Shown here in pieces: positions 39,403 through 48,313 of a DNA stretch of 52,984 nt; position 1 is the stretch's first letter, and each line of letters begins with the position of its first letter. This DNA comes from Dehalococcoidia bacterium (GTDB lineage Bacteria; Chloroflexota; Dehalococcoidia; UBA2979): NCBI GenBank assembly GCA_019694855.1, contig JAIBBD010000008.1, positions 1-52,984 on the forward strand. The letters run 5' to 3'. The translations under genes and the position numbers were made by a program. Under the pieces are notes generated by a model. That model was not told the origin of the DNA and made no database searches. It saw only the letters and a program-made list of their open reading frames with translations.

Positions 39403-41910
39403 ATGACGACGATGCCTCTCGAGGGCGTGCGCGTGATCGATCTCACGCGGTACACAGCGGGACCGTTCTGCACGCGCATCCTCGGTGACTATGGCGCGGA
39501 CGTCATCAAGATCGAGGCGCCCGAAGGCGATCCCGGACGCCAGCTCCCGCCCTTCGTCAAGGACGAGCCCGGCACCGAGCGGAGCGGCACCTTCCTCTTC
39601 CTGAACACGAACAAGCGCAGCGTGATCCTCGATCTGACGACCGCCGAGGGGCGCGAGCGACTGCTCGACCTCGTGCGCACGGCGCAGGTCGTGGTGGAGA
39701 ACTTCGCCCCCGGCACGATGGAGCGCCTGGGCCTGGGCTACGACATCCTGGCGGAGGCGAACCCGCGCATCGTGCTCACCTCGCTGAGCAACTTCGGGCA
39801 GGAAGGCCCGTACCGCGACTGGCTCGCGACCGACCTCACCGTCTACGCGATGGCCGGCCCCATGCTGGCCACGGGCAACATCGAGCACGAACCCGTCCGA
39901 GTCGCCGGCCGGATGGCGACGTACCAGACGGCTTACATGGCGGCGCTCGCGACGGTGGTCGCGGTGCAGGCGGCCGAGCTGCGAGGCCGCGGCGAGCACG
40001 TCGACGTGAGCATGCTCGAGGCACTGACGAACAACGTCGACATGCGGCTCACCCAACTGCAGGCGTACCAGTACTCGGGGCGCATCGGCACGCGCTCGGG
40101 GCTGGCCTCGCTGGTCGGCAGCGGCGTCTTTCCCTGCGCGGACGGTTATGTGCAGCTCACCGGCGGGTTGCAGGGCCGGCTGATCCTGACGATGCGCATG
40201 ATTGGCTGCGAAGAGCTGATGGAGCGCCCGGAGTGGCAGGCCCCCGGCGCGCCGACTGACCCGGAGCGCATCGAGGAGTTCCTGGCGTACCTGCTGCCCT
40301 GGACGCTCTCGCACACGAAGCGGGAAATCCGCGACGCCTGCGAGCAGCACGGCGTCCTCGGCGCGCCGCTCAACACCGTGGCCGACATGCTTAGCGACCC
40401 GAACTTCGTCGCCCGCGAGTTCTTCCAGACCATCGACCACCCCTCGACGGGACCCGCGCAGTACCCCGGCTGGCACTTCCGCATGCACACGGACGAGGGC
40501 CCCATGCCGCCTCGACGGCGCGCGCCGCTGCTCGGCGAGCACACGGACGAGGTGCTGGCGGAACTCAGCCCCCGCCCAACGACTCCTGCCACGGGCCAGG
40601 ACCGCCTTGGCGACCGGTTGCCCCTTGAGGGGTTGCGCGTGATCGACTTCACCGTCGTCTGGGCCGGGCCTTACGCGACGATGCACCTCGCCGACTGGGG
40701 CGCCGAGGTCATTCGCATCGAATCACGACAGCACCTCGCGCCGAACACGCGCGGTCAGCTCGCGCACATGACGCGGGCGATGGTCGCGAACAACCCGGCG
40801 GCCGCGAGCTGGTACCCGGACGGCGAGCCCGGGGCCGACCCGTGGAACCGCAACGCGCTCTTCAACGGGCATGGCCGAGGCAAGAAGTCGATGACCATCG
40901 ACCTCAGCCGCCCCGAGGGCCAGGAGCAGTTCGAACGCCTCGTCGCGCAGGCAGACGCCCTCATCGAGAACAACCTGCCGCCCAACATCGAGAAGCAGGG
41001 CATCACCTGGGAGCGGCTCTCGAAGATCAACCCGCGCCTCGTCCTCGTGCGGGTGCCGGCGTTCGGTCTCGAGGGGCCGTACCGCGCCTACCGCACGCTC
41101 GGCAACCACATGGAGTCGATCGCCGGGCATCCCGTGATTCGGGCGTACCCCGACCTGTCCCTCGAGTACGCGCCCACGGGCGTACCGGCGGACGCTGCGT
41201 CTGGCATCGGCGGCGCGACGGCGCTGCTGCTCGGGATCCGCTACCGGGATCGGACTGGCAAGGGTCTGATGATGGAGCTGGCGACGGCCGAGAACATGGT
41301 GGGGCTCCTCGGCGAGTTCGTCATGGACTACACGATCAACGGCCGCGAATGGGAGCACATGGGCAACGACCACTGGTGGCTGGCCCCCCACAACGTGTAC
41401 CCGTGCCAGGGCGACGACACGTGGGTGACGATCGCCGCGCGGAATGACGAGGAATGGCGCGCCCTGTGCGGCGTCATGTTGCGCCCCGACCTCGCGAGCG
41501 ACCCGCGCTTCATCGACAACGCGAACCGCCACGCACACCGCCGCGAGCTCGACCGCATCATCGGCGCCTGGACGGTCAACGCGGACGCGCGGTGGATCAT
41601 GCACCGCCTCCAGGCCGCCGGCGTACCAGCCGGGGTGGTGAACACCGAGCCCGGCATCCTCGCCGATCCCCAGCATCGCGCGCGTGACTTCTTCCAGGAG
41701 ATCGAGCACCCATCGACCGGCCGTCAACTGCACCCGCGGCGCGCCTGGCGGGCCAGCCGCACGCCCGAGCGCCCGATGCGACACCCCCCTCGGCTCGGCG
41801 AGGACAACGAGTACGTCTACCGCGAGTTGCTCGGGTTCAGCGAGGAGCGCTACCAGGAGTGGGTGGCGTCGGGGCACATCGGCATGGCCTACGAGGACAG
41901 CGTGCCGTAG
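39403..41910 (+). CDS. Fused double CaiB/BaiF CoA transferase
   Basis: An 835-residue protein made of two family III CoA-transferase units in tandem. Unit 1 (about 1-395) starts LEGVRVIDLTRYTAGPFC and has DYGADVIKIEAPEGD. Unit 2 (about 405-835) starts LEGLRVIDFTVVWAGPYA and has DWGAEVIRIES. Single-unit enzymes work as interlocked dimers, so the fusion may form the ring from one chain. By eye, the catalytic Asp is present in unit 2 (GVPADAASG) but the matching place in unit 1 reads MATYQTA, with Thr in place of Asp. That predicts one active site per fused chain. Similar fused proteins occur in Mycobacterium. The substrate is unknown. Confidence 0.92.
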   Translation: MTTMPLEGVRVIDLTRYTAGPFCTRILGDYGADVIKIEAPEGDPGRQLPPFVKDEPGTERSGTFLFLNTNKRSVILDLTTAEGRERLLDLVRTAQVVVENFAPGTMERLGLGYDILAEANPRIVLTSLSNFGQEGPYRDWLATDLTVYAMAGPMLATGNIEHEPVRVAGRMATYQTAYMAALATVVAVQAAELRGRGEHVDVSMLEALTNNVDMRLTQLQAYQYSGRIGTRSGLASLVGSGVFPCADGYVQLTGGLQGRLILTMRMIGCEELMERPEWQAPGAPTDPERIEEFLAYLLPWTLSHTKREIRDACEQHGVLGAPLNTVADMLSDPNFVAREFFQTIDHPSTGPAQYPGWHFRMHTDEGPMPPRRRAPLLGEHTDEVLAELSPRPTTPATGQDRLGDRLPLEGLRVIDFTVVWAGPYATMHLADWGAEVIRIESRQHLAPNTRGQLAHMTRAMVANNPAAASWYPDGEPGADPWNRNALFNGHGRGKKSMTIDLSRPEGQEQFERLVAQADALIENNLPPNIEKQGITWERLSKINPRLVLVRVPAFGLEGPYRAYRTLGNHMESIAGHPVIRAYPDLSLEYAPTGVPADAASGIGGATALLLGIRYRDRTGKGLMMELATAENMVGLLGEFVMDYTINGREWEHMGNDHWWLAPHNVYPCQGDDTWVTIAARNDEEWRALCGVMLRPDLASDPRFIDNANRHAHRRELDRIIGAWTVNADARWIMHRLQAAGVPAGVVNTEPGILADPQHRARDFFQEIEHPSTGRQLHPRRAWRASRTPERPMRHPPRLGEDNEYVYRELLGFSEERYQEWVASGHIGMAYEDSVP

Positions 41911-41919
41911 CGAGCCGGG

Positions 41920-42360
41920 TCAGGCACGGCCGGCGCGCTCGACACGCGCCTTCAAGGCTGCGTTCATCGCCTCGTAGCCCGCGGGCAGGCCGCGGCCGAG
42001 CTGCCGCAACAACAGCGGCGCGAGCAGGCCGCGGAACTCCTCGCGGTTGACGACGCGAGTCCCGCCGTCGCTCGGCGTGAGCTCGAGGAAATGCGTCCCC
42101 GAAAAGAGCCAGGATCCGAGCAACTGCCCGCGCCAGGCGAGGCGTCGCGGCGCGTCGGCCTCGAGGATCGTGACGGGAGTCGTCCGGGGCTTGCTGCCGG
42201 GAATGGCGGCAGTGAGCCGCCCGTTCGTGTTCGCGACTGGACGGCCCTCGAATGCCGGCAGGAAGGGATTCCATTCTGCGTAGGCTCCGAAATCGGAGAC
42301 GACGCTCCAGACTGCCTCGAGAGGAGCGGCGATGGCTACTTCGGTGCGGATCTCACGCAT
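41920..42360 (-). CDS. SRPBCC-family protein (polyketide cyclase/START-like)
   Basis: A 146-residue single SRPBCC domain. The start REIRTEVAIAAPLEAVWSVVSDFGAYAEWNPF (cited as EVAIAAPLEAVWSVVSD and AEWNPF) is the usual first strand and helix. A central strand runs RLAWRGQLLGSWLFSGTHFL, and a long C-terminal helix ends the fold. This fold binds hydrophobic ligands, and the sequence resembles the general polyketide_cyc2 group. I start at MREIRTEV (42360); the longer frame runs through the adjacent MFS gene. It is 26 bases after that MFS gene and probably co-transcribed. Confidence 0.9.
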   Translation of the reverse strand: MREIRTEVAIAAPLEAVWSVVSDFGAYAEWNPFLPAFEGRPVANTNGRLTAAIPGSKPRTTPVTILEADAPRRLAWRGQLLGSWLFSGTHFLELTPSDGGTRVVNREEFRGLLAPLLLRQLGRGLPAGYEAMNAALKARVERAGRA

Positions 42361-42386
42361 GACCGCGGGACTCCACCGGCCCGCGG

Positions 42387-43709
42387 CTAGTCGAGGTTGC
42401 GCACGGTCGGCAGCGTCAGCGCCACGAGACCCATCGCGACCACCATCAGGAACGCGAGGCCGCCGATGGCGAGCTGCGGGCCGAGCAACTCGGCGAGGAT
42501 GCCCACAAAGAACGTCCCGAACTGCACGAGGTAGAACTGCATCATCCACACGGCGAGCGCGCGCCCTCGATACTCGGGAGCGGAATAGGCTTGGATGAGG
42601 ACCTGACCGATCGACATGCGGCCGGCCTGGCCGACGCCGATGATCAACATGATCGGCAGCGTGATGTAGAAGCTCGTCGATGCCGCGAAGCCGACGAGCC
42701 CGATGCCGAGCACGGCGCCCCAGACGATCATCATCCGGCCGCGGCCATGCCCCGACATCGAGGCTACGAAGAGCGATCCGGCGATGGCCCCCACGCCGGA
42801 CACCGCCATGAGCAACCCCTGGGCTCCGGCCCCGCGGCCGAGCACCTCGCGCACGAAGCCGGGGAGCAGCATCGTGTACGGCATCGCCACGACGACGATG
42901 AGGAAGTTCACCAGGATGAGCAGGCGTACAACCGGATCCTGCGCGACGTAGCGCAGCCCGCCCACCAGCTCCTTCATGCTGCCGCTGCCCCGCCGCCCCT
43001 TCGTCGCCGCCCGCGCGGGCTGCCGCTCGAAGGCGTAGAGCGGGCGGGCGGGGATACGCATGGTGAACGTGACGGCCAGCGCGTACATCGCGCCCATCAA
43101 CCAGAAGACCGCCGAGGGACTCCACAGCGAGATCAGCAGGCCGCCGAGTCCGGGGCCGATCAGCTGCATCAGGTTCTGGCCGGACGTGTTGATCGCCACG
43201 GCGTTCGTGAGCCGTTCGGCCGGCACGAGGTCGCTGATGATGGACTGCCTCGACGGCATCATGATCGAGTTCACGCCGCCCTGCAGCAGCGCGCTGAGGA
43301 AGAGGTGCCAGAACTGCAACTCCAGGCCGAAGAGACCGGCCGCGAGGATGGCGAGCACCGCGGCGTTGATCGCGTTGTACGCCTGCGCGAACTGGATGAC
43401 CGTCTTCTTCGGGGCGCGGTCCGCGACGACCCCGCCCACGGGCGCCAGCAGCAGGCCCGGGATGGCGTTCGCGAGGGCCATCGTACCGAGCGCTGCGAAT
43501 GACCCGGTCAGGTCGAAGACGAGATAGCCGCGCACCAGCAGCTGCATCTGCATCGAGCCGAACTGCAGCGTGTTGCCGAAGTAGAGGAGGCGGAAGTTCG
43601 AGTCCTGCAGCGAGCTGAATGTCCGCCCGAACCAGCCGGCGCCAGCGTGTGGCTGCGCCGGAGCCTCGAGCGTCAGCGTCGGTGCGTCTGCCTCAGTCGC
43701 GCGCGCCAT
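42387..43709 (-). CDS. MFS transporter (MFS_3/EntS-like exporter)
   Basis: A 440-residue carrier with 10 to 12 helices. The N-terminus LQDSNFRLLYFGNTLQFGSMQMQ, cited as SNFRLLYFGN, is the typical start of the enterobactin-exporter-like MFS_3 group. Loop 2-3 has GGVVADRAPKKTVIQ, and a large cytoplasmic loop contains RGSGSMKELVGGLRYV. Such carriers usually export small molecules or drugs. The start is the ATG at 43709 (MARATEADAP); the upstream extension is rejected. It is divergent from the second aldo/keto reductase and followed by the SRPBCC gene. Confidence 0.92.
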   Translation of the reverse strand: MARATEADAPTLTLEAPAQPHAGAGWFGRTFSSLQDSNFRLLYFGNTLQFGSMQMQLLVRGYLVFDLTGSFAALGTMALANAIPGLLLAPVGGVVADRAPKKTVIQFAQAYNAINAAVLAILAAGLFGLELQFWHLFLSALLQGGVNSIMMPSRQSIISDLVPAERLTNAVAINTSGQNLMQLIGPGLGGLLISLWSPSAVFWLMGAMYALAVTFTMRIPARPLYAFERQPARAATKGRRGSGSMKELVGGLRYVAQDPVVRLLILVNFLIVVVAMPYTMLLPGFVREVLGRGAGAQGLLMAVSGVGAIAGSLFVASMSGHGRGRMMIVWGAVLGIGLVGFAASTSFYITLPIMLIIGVGQAGRMSIGQVLIQAYSAPEYRGRALAVWMMQFYLVQFGTFFVGILAELLGPQLAIGGLAFLMVVAMGLVALTLPTVRNLD

Positions 43710-43831
43710 GAACGATCCCGATGTCCTACGTAATGAAGGCTGACTATACAACCTTCGCCTATTGGCGTCGCCCGAAATCGAGTGCATGCGTGCGCGTTCG
43801 TCGGTTGTCGATAATGGGATCGGGAGGCGCA

Positions 43832-44653
43832 ATGACGGGACTGCGACTGCGGCGGCTGGGTCGGACTCACCTGATGGTCACCGAGCTCGGGTTGGGCGCG
43901 ATGGACACCTCGACCTCGAGCGAGGGACAGGCGACCGTCGAGGCAGCGGTCGATGCCGGTATCAACTTCGTCGACAGCGCACGGGAGTACGCCGGCAGCG
44001 AGTTCCTGCTCGGTCAGGTCGTCCGCGCGCGAGGCGCGAAGCCCTTTCACATCGGCACCAAGACGTTCAGCCACAACATCGATGGCAGTCAGCGCGACGT
44101 GGACCGCTCGCTGAGCATGCTCGGCGTCGACCGCATCGACCTCTACCAGCTGCACGACATCTCCACGCAGGCCGCCTGGGACGAGGCAAGGGATGAGGAC
44201 ACCGGCGCGCTCGCCGGCCTCCAGATCGCAAAGTACCGAGGGCTCATCGGCCACATCGGGGTGTCTTCGCACAACCTTGACCTGCTGCCCGTGCTCATCA
44301 CGTCGGGCGCCTTCGACGCGGTCATGCTCGAGTACTCGGCGTTCTTCCCGCAGACGGCGGAGCTAATCGACCTCGCGGCCCGGCACGACGTCGGCGTCAT
44401 CGTCATGCGGCCGCTCGGCGGGTCGGGCCGCACCAGCGTCATGCGCGGCCGCATCGCGGAGGGCTACGACGGCCTGCTGACACCCGCGAACCTGCTGCGC
44501 TACGTCCTTTCGCACCCCGGCGTGTCGACCGCGATCCCCGGCGCCCGCTACCCCTCGCGCATCCACGACAACGTGCGCGTCGCCTCGGACTACACGCCGA
44601 TGACCGACGGCGAACGCGGTGCCATCGAGGCCGAAGCGCGCGAGCTGTACTAG
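43832..44653 (+). CDS. Aldo/keto reductase (second type)
   Basis: A 273-residue enzyme with the full tetrad Asp48 (FVDSAREY), Tyr53, Lys77 (IGTKTF) and His108 (YQLHD). It is shorter than the reductase at 27826 and lacks the long C-terminal loops. The order of motifs resembles the oxidoreductase group found with radical or ferredoxin-type aldo/keto proteins, but no 4Fe-4S tail is present. The ATG at 43832 has CGGGAGG upstream. It is divergent from the MFS gene and precedes the molybdenum hydroxylase by 88 bases. Confidence 0.9.
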   Translation: MTGLRLRRLGRTHLMVTELGLGAMDTSTSSEGQATVEAAVDAGINFVDSAREYAGSEFLLGQVVRARGAKPFHIGTKTFSHNIDGSQRDVDRSLSMLGVDRIDLYQLHDISTQAAWDEARDEDTGALAGLQIAKYRGLIGHIGVSSHNLDLLPVLITSGAFDAVMLEYSAFFPQTAELIDLAARHDVGVIVMRPLGGSGRTSVMRGRIAEGYDGLLTPANLLRYVLSHPGVSTAIPGARYPSRIHDNVRVASDYTPMTDGERGAIEAEARELY

Positions 44654-44688
44654 CTTCGGGGTCATCACGGTCGCGATTCCGGTATCAT

Positions 44689-44707
44689 CGTCGAGCCGTT
44701 CTCGACG
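44689..44707 (+). promoter_or_regulatory. 7-base hairpin next to a TATCAT box before the molybdenum-hydroxylase gene
   Basis: CGTCGAG at 44689-44695 pairs with CTCGACG at 44701-44707 around CCGTT. TATCAT at 44683-44688 could be a -10 box, placing the dyad at the transcription start. It could equally be a weak terminator of the reductase gene. Confidence 0.3.
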
Positions 44708-44741
44708 GCGTCGTTAGCCAACTCAGCGCAGGAGGAATGCG

Positions 44742-47024
44742 ATGGTTGCCACCGAACCACAGGGACAGCCGCTGGTCGGCACGCGGCCCATCCGGCCGGA
44801 TGGCGTCGACAAGGTGACCGGGCGCGCACGCTACGGCAGCGACATCAACCTCCCGGGCATGCTGTACGGGCGGGTGAAGCGCAGCCCGCACGCGCATGCC
44901 GTGATCAAACGCATCGACACCTCGCGCGCTCTCGCGCTCAAGGGTGTCCAGGCGGTCATCACCGCGCATGACTTCCAGGCTGCCGAGGACGAGGTCGCCG
45001 AGCTGGGCGAGACGATGTCCACGGCGAGGTGGCTGCAGGACAACGTGCTCGCCTCGGACAAGGCCCTGTACGTGGGGCACGCCGTTGCGGCGGTCGCCGC
45101 CACCGACCCGCACATCGCCGAGGACGCGCTCGACCTCATTGACGTGGAGTACGAGGTGCTGTCGCCCGTCCTCGATGTGCACGAGGCGATGGCGGAAGGC
45201 GCTCCGCTGCTCCACGACGGCCTACGCACCGTTGAGATGGCCGGGCTTTTCATGCCGGGTCCGAGCCAGGGCGATCAGCCCACGAACGTCGCGAGTCACA
45301 TCCGATTCGACCGCGGCGACGTCGAAGCCGGCTTCGCCGACGCCGACGCCGTGATCGAGCGCGAGTTCCGCACCGGCGTCGCGCACCAGGGCTACATCGA
45401 GCCCCACAACGGCACGGCGATGTGGAACGCCGACAACACACTCACCGTCTGGCTGAGCACGCAGGGCCACTTCGGCGTCCGCGACCAACTCGCGCAGGTG
45501 CTGCACCTGCCGATCGGCCGCATTCGTGTCGTGCCGATGGAGATCGGGGGCGGCTTCGGCGGCAAGATCCCTGTCTACATGGAGCCGATGGCTGCGATTA
45601 TGTCGCGGATGACCGGCAAGCCGGTCAAGATGCTGATGAGCCGTCAGGAGGTTTTCGAGGGCACCGGTCCGACCTCGGCGACCTACATCCGCTGCAAGGT
45701 CGGCGCGAAGCGGGACGGCACCATCACCGCTGCACAGGCCTACCTCGCCTTCGAGGCGGGCGCCTACCCTGGCTCGCCGGTCGGCGCGGCGGCGGCCTGC
45801 ATGTTCAGCACCTACGACATCCCGAACCAGCTCATCGACGGCTACGACGTCGTCGTGAACAAGCCCAAGGTACAGGCGTACCGCGCCCCCGGTTCGCCGC
45901 AGGGCGCATTCGCCATGGAATCGATCCTCGACGAGATCGCCGAACGCCTCGAGCTCGACCCGCTGGAGTTTCGCCTCAAGAACGCATCCTCCGAGGGCAG
46001 CCGCCGCACCGATGGCGCTCAGTTCCCGCGCATCGGGGCCGCCGAGGTGATGCAGGCCGCCCTCGACAGTCCGCACTATCGATCAGAGCTCTCCGGCGAG
46101 CACACGGGCCGCGGAGTCGCGGTCGGGTTCTGGTTCAACGGAGGCGGTGAGTCCTCGGCGTACGCCGCGGTCAACGCCGACGGCACCGTCTCCCTCACCA
46201 CGGGCTCGGTCGACATCGGTGGCCAGCGGGCCGGGCTCGCGATGCAGTTCGCCCAGAACATGGGCATCCCCTACGAGGACGTCCGGTCCTACGTCGCGGA
46301 TACCGATTCGATCGGTTACACCCGCGTCACGGGCGGGAGCCGCACGACCTTCGCTTCAGGCTGGGCGGTGCATGAGGCGGCGGCGGACCTGCGCCAGCGT
46401 CTCGAAGAGCGCGCCGCCTCGATCTGGGAAGTCGACCGCGAGCTCGTGTCGTACGCCGGCGGCGTCATGAGCGGGCCCGACGGCAGGCAAATGACCTTCA
46501 AGGAACTCGCGGCGCAGCTGCCGCACACCGGCGGCATGCTGCAGGGCCACGCCGACGCCTCGCCCTCGACGATCGGGCCAGCCTTTGCCTGCCACATCGT
46601 CGACCTCAAGGTCGACCCGGACACCTACAAAGTCGAGGTGATGCGCTACACCGCGATCCAGGACGTGGGCACCGCCATTCATCCCTCGTACGTCGAGGGG
46701 CAGATCCAGGGTGGGGCGGCGCAGGGCATCGGAATGGCGTTGAACGAGGAGTACCGCTTCGACGCCAGCGGGCGAATGCTGAACTCGTCGCTGCTCGACT
46801 ACCGCATGCCGACCGCCCTCGACGTGCCGATGCTCGAGACGATCCTTGTGGAGGTGCCGAATCCCGGACACCCGTACGGAGTGCGCGGCGTCGGTGAGGT
46901 CCCGATCGTGCCGCCGCTGGCGGCCGTCGCGAACGCGCTGACCCATGCCACCGGCACGCGCATCACCACGCTACCGGCCTCACCGGAGCGACTGCTGGAA
47001 TGGGTGGCGGACGAGTCCGTTTAG
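44742..47024 (+). CDS. Xanthine dehydrogenase-family molybdopterin-binding large subunit
   Basis: A 760-residue molybdenum hydroxylase large subunit. The N-terminal domain starts GTRPIRPDGVDKVTGRARYG, cited as DKVTGRARYG, and the Mo-cofactor domains have GGGFGGKIPV, AYRAPG (379-384) and the active-site GVGE with catalytic Glu719. The AYXCSFR loop of form I CO dehydrogenase is absent, so it is not a classical CO dehydrogenase. Form II-like, nicotinate- or aldehyde-type activity is likelier. The FeS and FAD subunits normally encoded beside it are missing. The ATG has CAGGAGGAA upstream. A classical terminator follows. Confidence 0.93.
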   Translation: MVATEPQGQPLVGTRPIRPDGVDKVTGRARYGSDINLPGMLYGRVKRSPHAHAVIKRIDTSRALALKGVQAVITAHDFQAAEDEVAELGETMSTARWLQDNVLASDKALYVGHAVAAVAATDPHIAEDALDLIDVEYEVLSPVLDVHEAMAEGAPLLHDGLRTVEMAGLFMPGPSQGDQPTNVASHIRFDRGDVEAGFADADAVIEREFRTGVAHQGYIEPHNGTAMWNADNTLTVWLSTQGHFGVRDQLAQVLHLPIGRIRVVPMEIGGGFGGKIPVYMEPMAAIMSRMTGKPVKMLMSRQEVFEGTGPTSATYIRCKVGAKRDGTITAAQAYLAFEAGAYPGSPVGAAAACMFSTYDIPNQLIDGYDVVVNKPKVQAYRAPGSPQGAFAMESILDEIAERLELDPLEFRLKNASSEGSRRTDGAQFPRIGAAEVMQAALDSPHYRSELSGEHTGRGVAVGFWFNGGGESSAYAAVNADGTVSLTTGSVDIGGQRAGLAMQFAQNMGIPYEDVRSYVADTDSIGYTRVTGGSRTTFASGWAVHEAAADLRQRLEERAASIWEVDRELVSYAGGVMSGPDGRQMTFKELAAQLPHTGGMLQGHADASPSTIGPAFACHIVDLKVDPDTYKVEVMRYTAIQDVGTAIHPSYVEGQIQGGAAQGIGMALNEEYRFDASGRMLNSSLLDYRMPTALDVPMLETILVEVPNPGHPYGVRGVGEVPIVPPLAAVANALTHATGTRITTLPASPERLLEWVADESV

Positions 47025-47053
47025 CGCCATCCTACCGGGCGAACCACATCCGA

Positions 47054-47078
47054 CCGCCCTGGGCACCCCCCAGGGCGG
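47054..47078 (+). terminator. Classical intrinsic terminator with T-run
   Basis: 10-base stem: CCGCCCTGGG at 47054-47063 and its complement at 47069-47078, loop CACCC, followed by CGTCTCTTTT. It ends the molybdenum-hydroxylase transcript before the binding-protein gene. Confidence 0.85.
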
Positions 47079-47106
47079 CGTCTCTTTTGTCGACTCGGAG
47101 GATTCG

Positions 47107-48303
47107 ATGACCGCTGCGTCCCGCCGCCACGTCCTCCCGCGCGTCGTGGCGGCGGCGCTCATCGGCCTGGCGCTGCTCGGCGCCGTCGCCTGCGGCGACG
47201 ACGATACCGCGACCGCGACCGCCGAGGCGCGGGCGACCGTCGGCGCCAGTTCGACCACCGGCGCGCAGCGGATCGTGACCATCGGCGTGGTGCAGTCGCT
47301 CACGGGCGCGGGCGCCGTCTACGGCAAGACGGTGGTCGAGGGCGTCGAGCTCGCGGCCAAGCAGATCAACGCAGCCAACCCCTCAAGCGGAGTGCGCTTC
47401 GAGTACACCGTCGTCGATGACGGAAGCTCGGTTGATGGGGCGAAGGCCGCGTTCGCGGGGCTCGTCGCGAGACGGGTGGACGCGATCATCGGCCCGACGC
47501 TCTCGCAGGTGGCGCCGGAGGCGCACCGGCTGGCACAGGAAGCGGGCATCCCCGTCCTCAGCGCGACGACGACGGCCGCGGGCATTACCGACGTCGGCAA
47601 CTTCGTCTTCCGAGTCGCGCTGCCCGAGTCGGTGGTCGTACCGGCCGCCCTGGCACGCGTCGCACGCGACACGTCGGTGAAGCAGGCGGTGCTGGTCGTG
47701 GACGGCAACGACGCCTTCTCGCGCTCCTCGGCGGCGGCGATGCGCACGGGCCTGACCGCTCAGGGCGGCGCGGTCGTCGCCGAGATCGATGTCTCGAAGG
47801 CGAACGTCGCGGATGAGCTGGCGCGCCTGCAGGGCCAACAGGTCGACGTCTTCCTGGTCACGCCGCTCGTGGAGACGTCGGTCCCCGTGCTCAAGGCGAT
47901 CCGCGACGGCGGCTTCAGGCAGCCGATCGTGGGCGGCAACAGCTTTAACACGCTGGACATCGCGCGCCTCGCGGGCCCGGCTGTCGAAGGGGCGTACGTG
48001 GGCGCCGCCTGGAACGCCGATGAGCAGGGGGCCACGAGCCGCGCCTTCGTGCAGGCCTACAAGGCCGCCTATGGCGCCGCACCGCAGCTGTTCGCCGCGC
48101 AGGGCTACAGCAGTGTGTACTTGCTCCTCGACGCAGCAAAGCGCGCGAGCGCGCCGACACCCGCGGCGCTGCGGGACGCCCTCGCCGCTACGCGCGACCT
48201 CGACACGCCGCTCGGTCGTCTGTCGATGTCAGACAAGCGCGAGGCGACCCACCCGCCCGTGACGCAGCAGTACCGCAACGGCCAGCTCGTGCCGCTCCCG
48301 TAG
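47107..48303 (+). CDS. Leu/Ile/Val-type ABC transporter solute-binding lipoprotein
   Basis: A 398-residue protein with a basic start, hydrophobic core and lipobox GAVAC (Cys near residue 27), followed by an Asp run and Thr/Ala linker. The binding domain reads like branched-chain amino-acid binding proteins: IGVVQSLTGAGAVYGK, GVELAAKQINAAN, DDGSSVDGAKAAF, IGPTLSQVA, and GAYVGAAWNADEQG. The ATG at 47107 has CGGAGGA upstream. No permease or ATPase genes adjoin, as for the peptide-type protein at 37453, so transporter parts must be elsewhere or the protein acts as a receptor. Confidence 0.92.
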   Translation: MTAASRRHVLPRVVAAALIGLALLGAVACGDDDTATATAEARATVGASSTTGAQRIVTIGVVQSLTGAGAVYGKTVVEGVELAAKQINAANPSSGVRFEYTVVDDGSSVDGAKAAFAGLVARRVDAIIGPTLSQVAPEAHRLAQEAGIPVLSATTTAAGITDVGNFVFRVALPESVVVPAALARVARDTSVKQAVLVVDGNDAFSRSSAAAMRTGLTAQGGAVVAEIDVSKANVADELARLQGQQVDVFLVTPLVETSVPVLKAIRDGGFRQPIVGGNSFNTLDIARLAGPAVEGAYVGAAWNADEQGATSRAFVQAYKAAYGAAPQLFAAQGYSSVYLLLDAAKRASAPTPAALRDALAATRDLDTPLGRLSMSDKREATHPPVTQQYRNGQLVPLP

Positions 48304-48313
48304 GGCCCGTGGC

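Noticed and set aside
38476-40686. Long open frame of 736 codons on the minus strand across the binding-lipoprotein and fused CoA-transferase genes
   Set aside because: It is antisense to two well-supported genes, its protein is His/Arg/Val-rich without family motifs, and it spans a strong terminator. It is a high-GC shadow frame.
44742-47024. Aerobic CO dehydrogenase large subunit (coxL)
   Set aside because: The form I loop AYXCSFR is missing (AYRAPG instead) and no coxS/coxM genes adjoin, so only the broader family name is justified.
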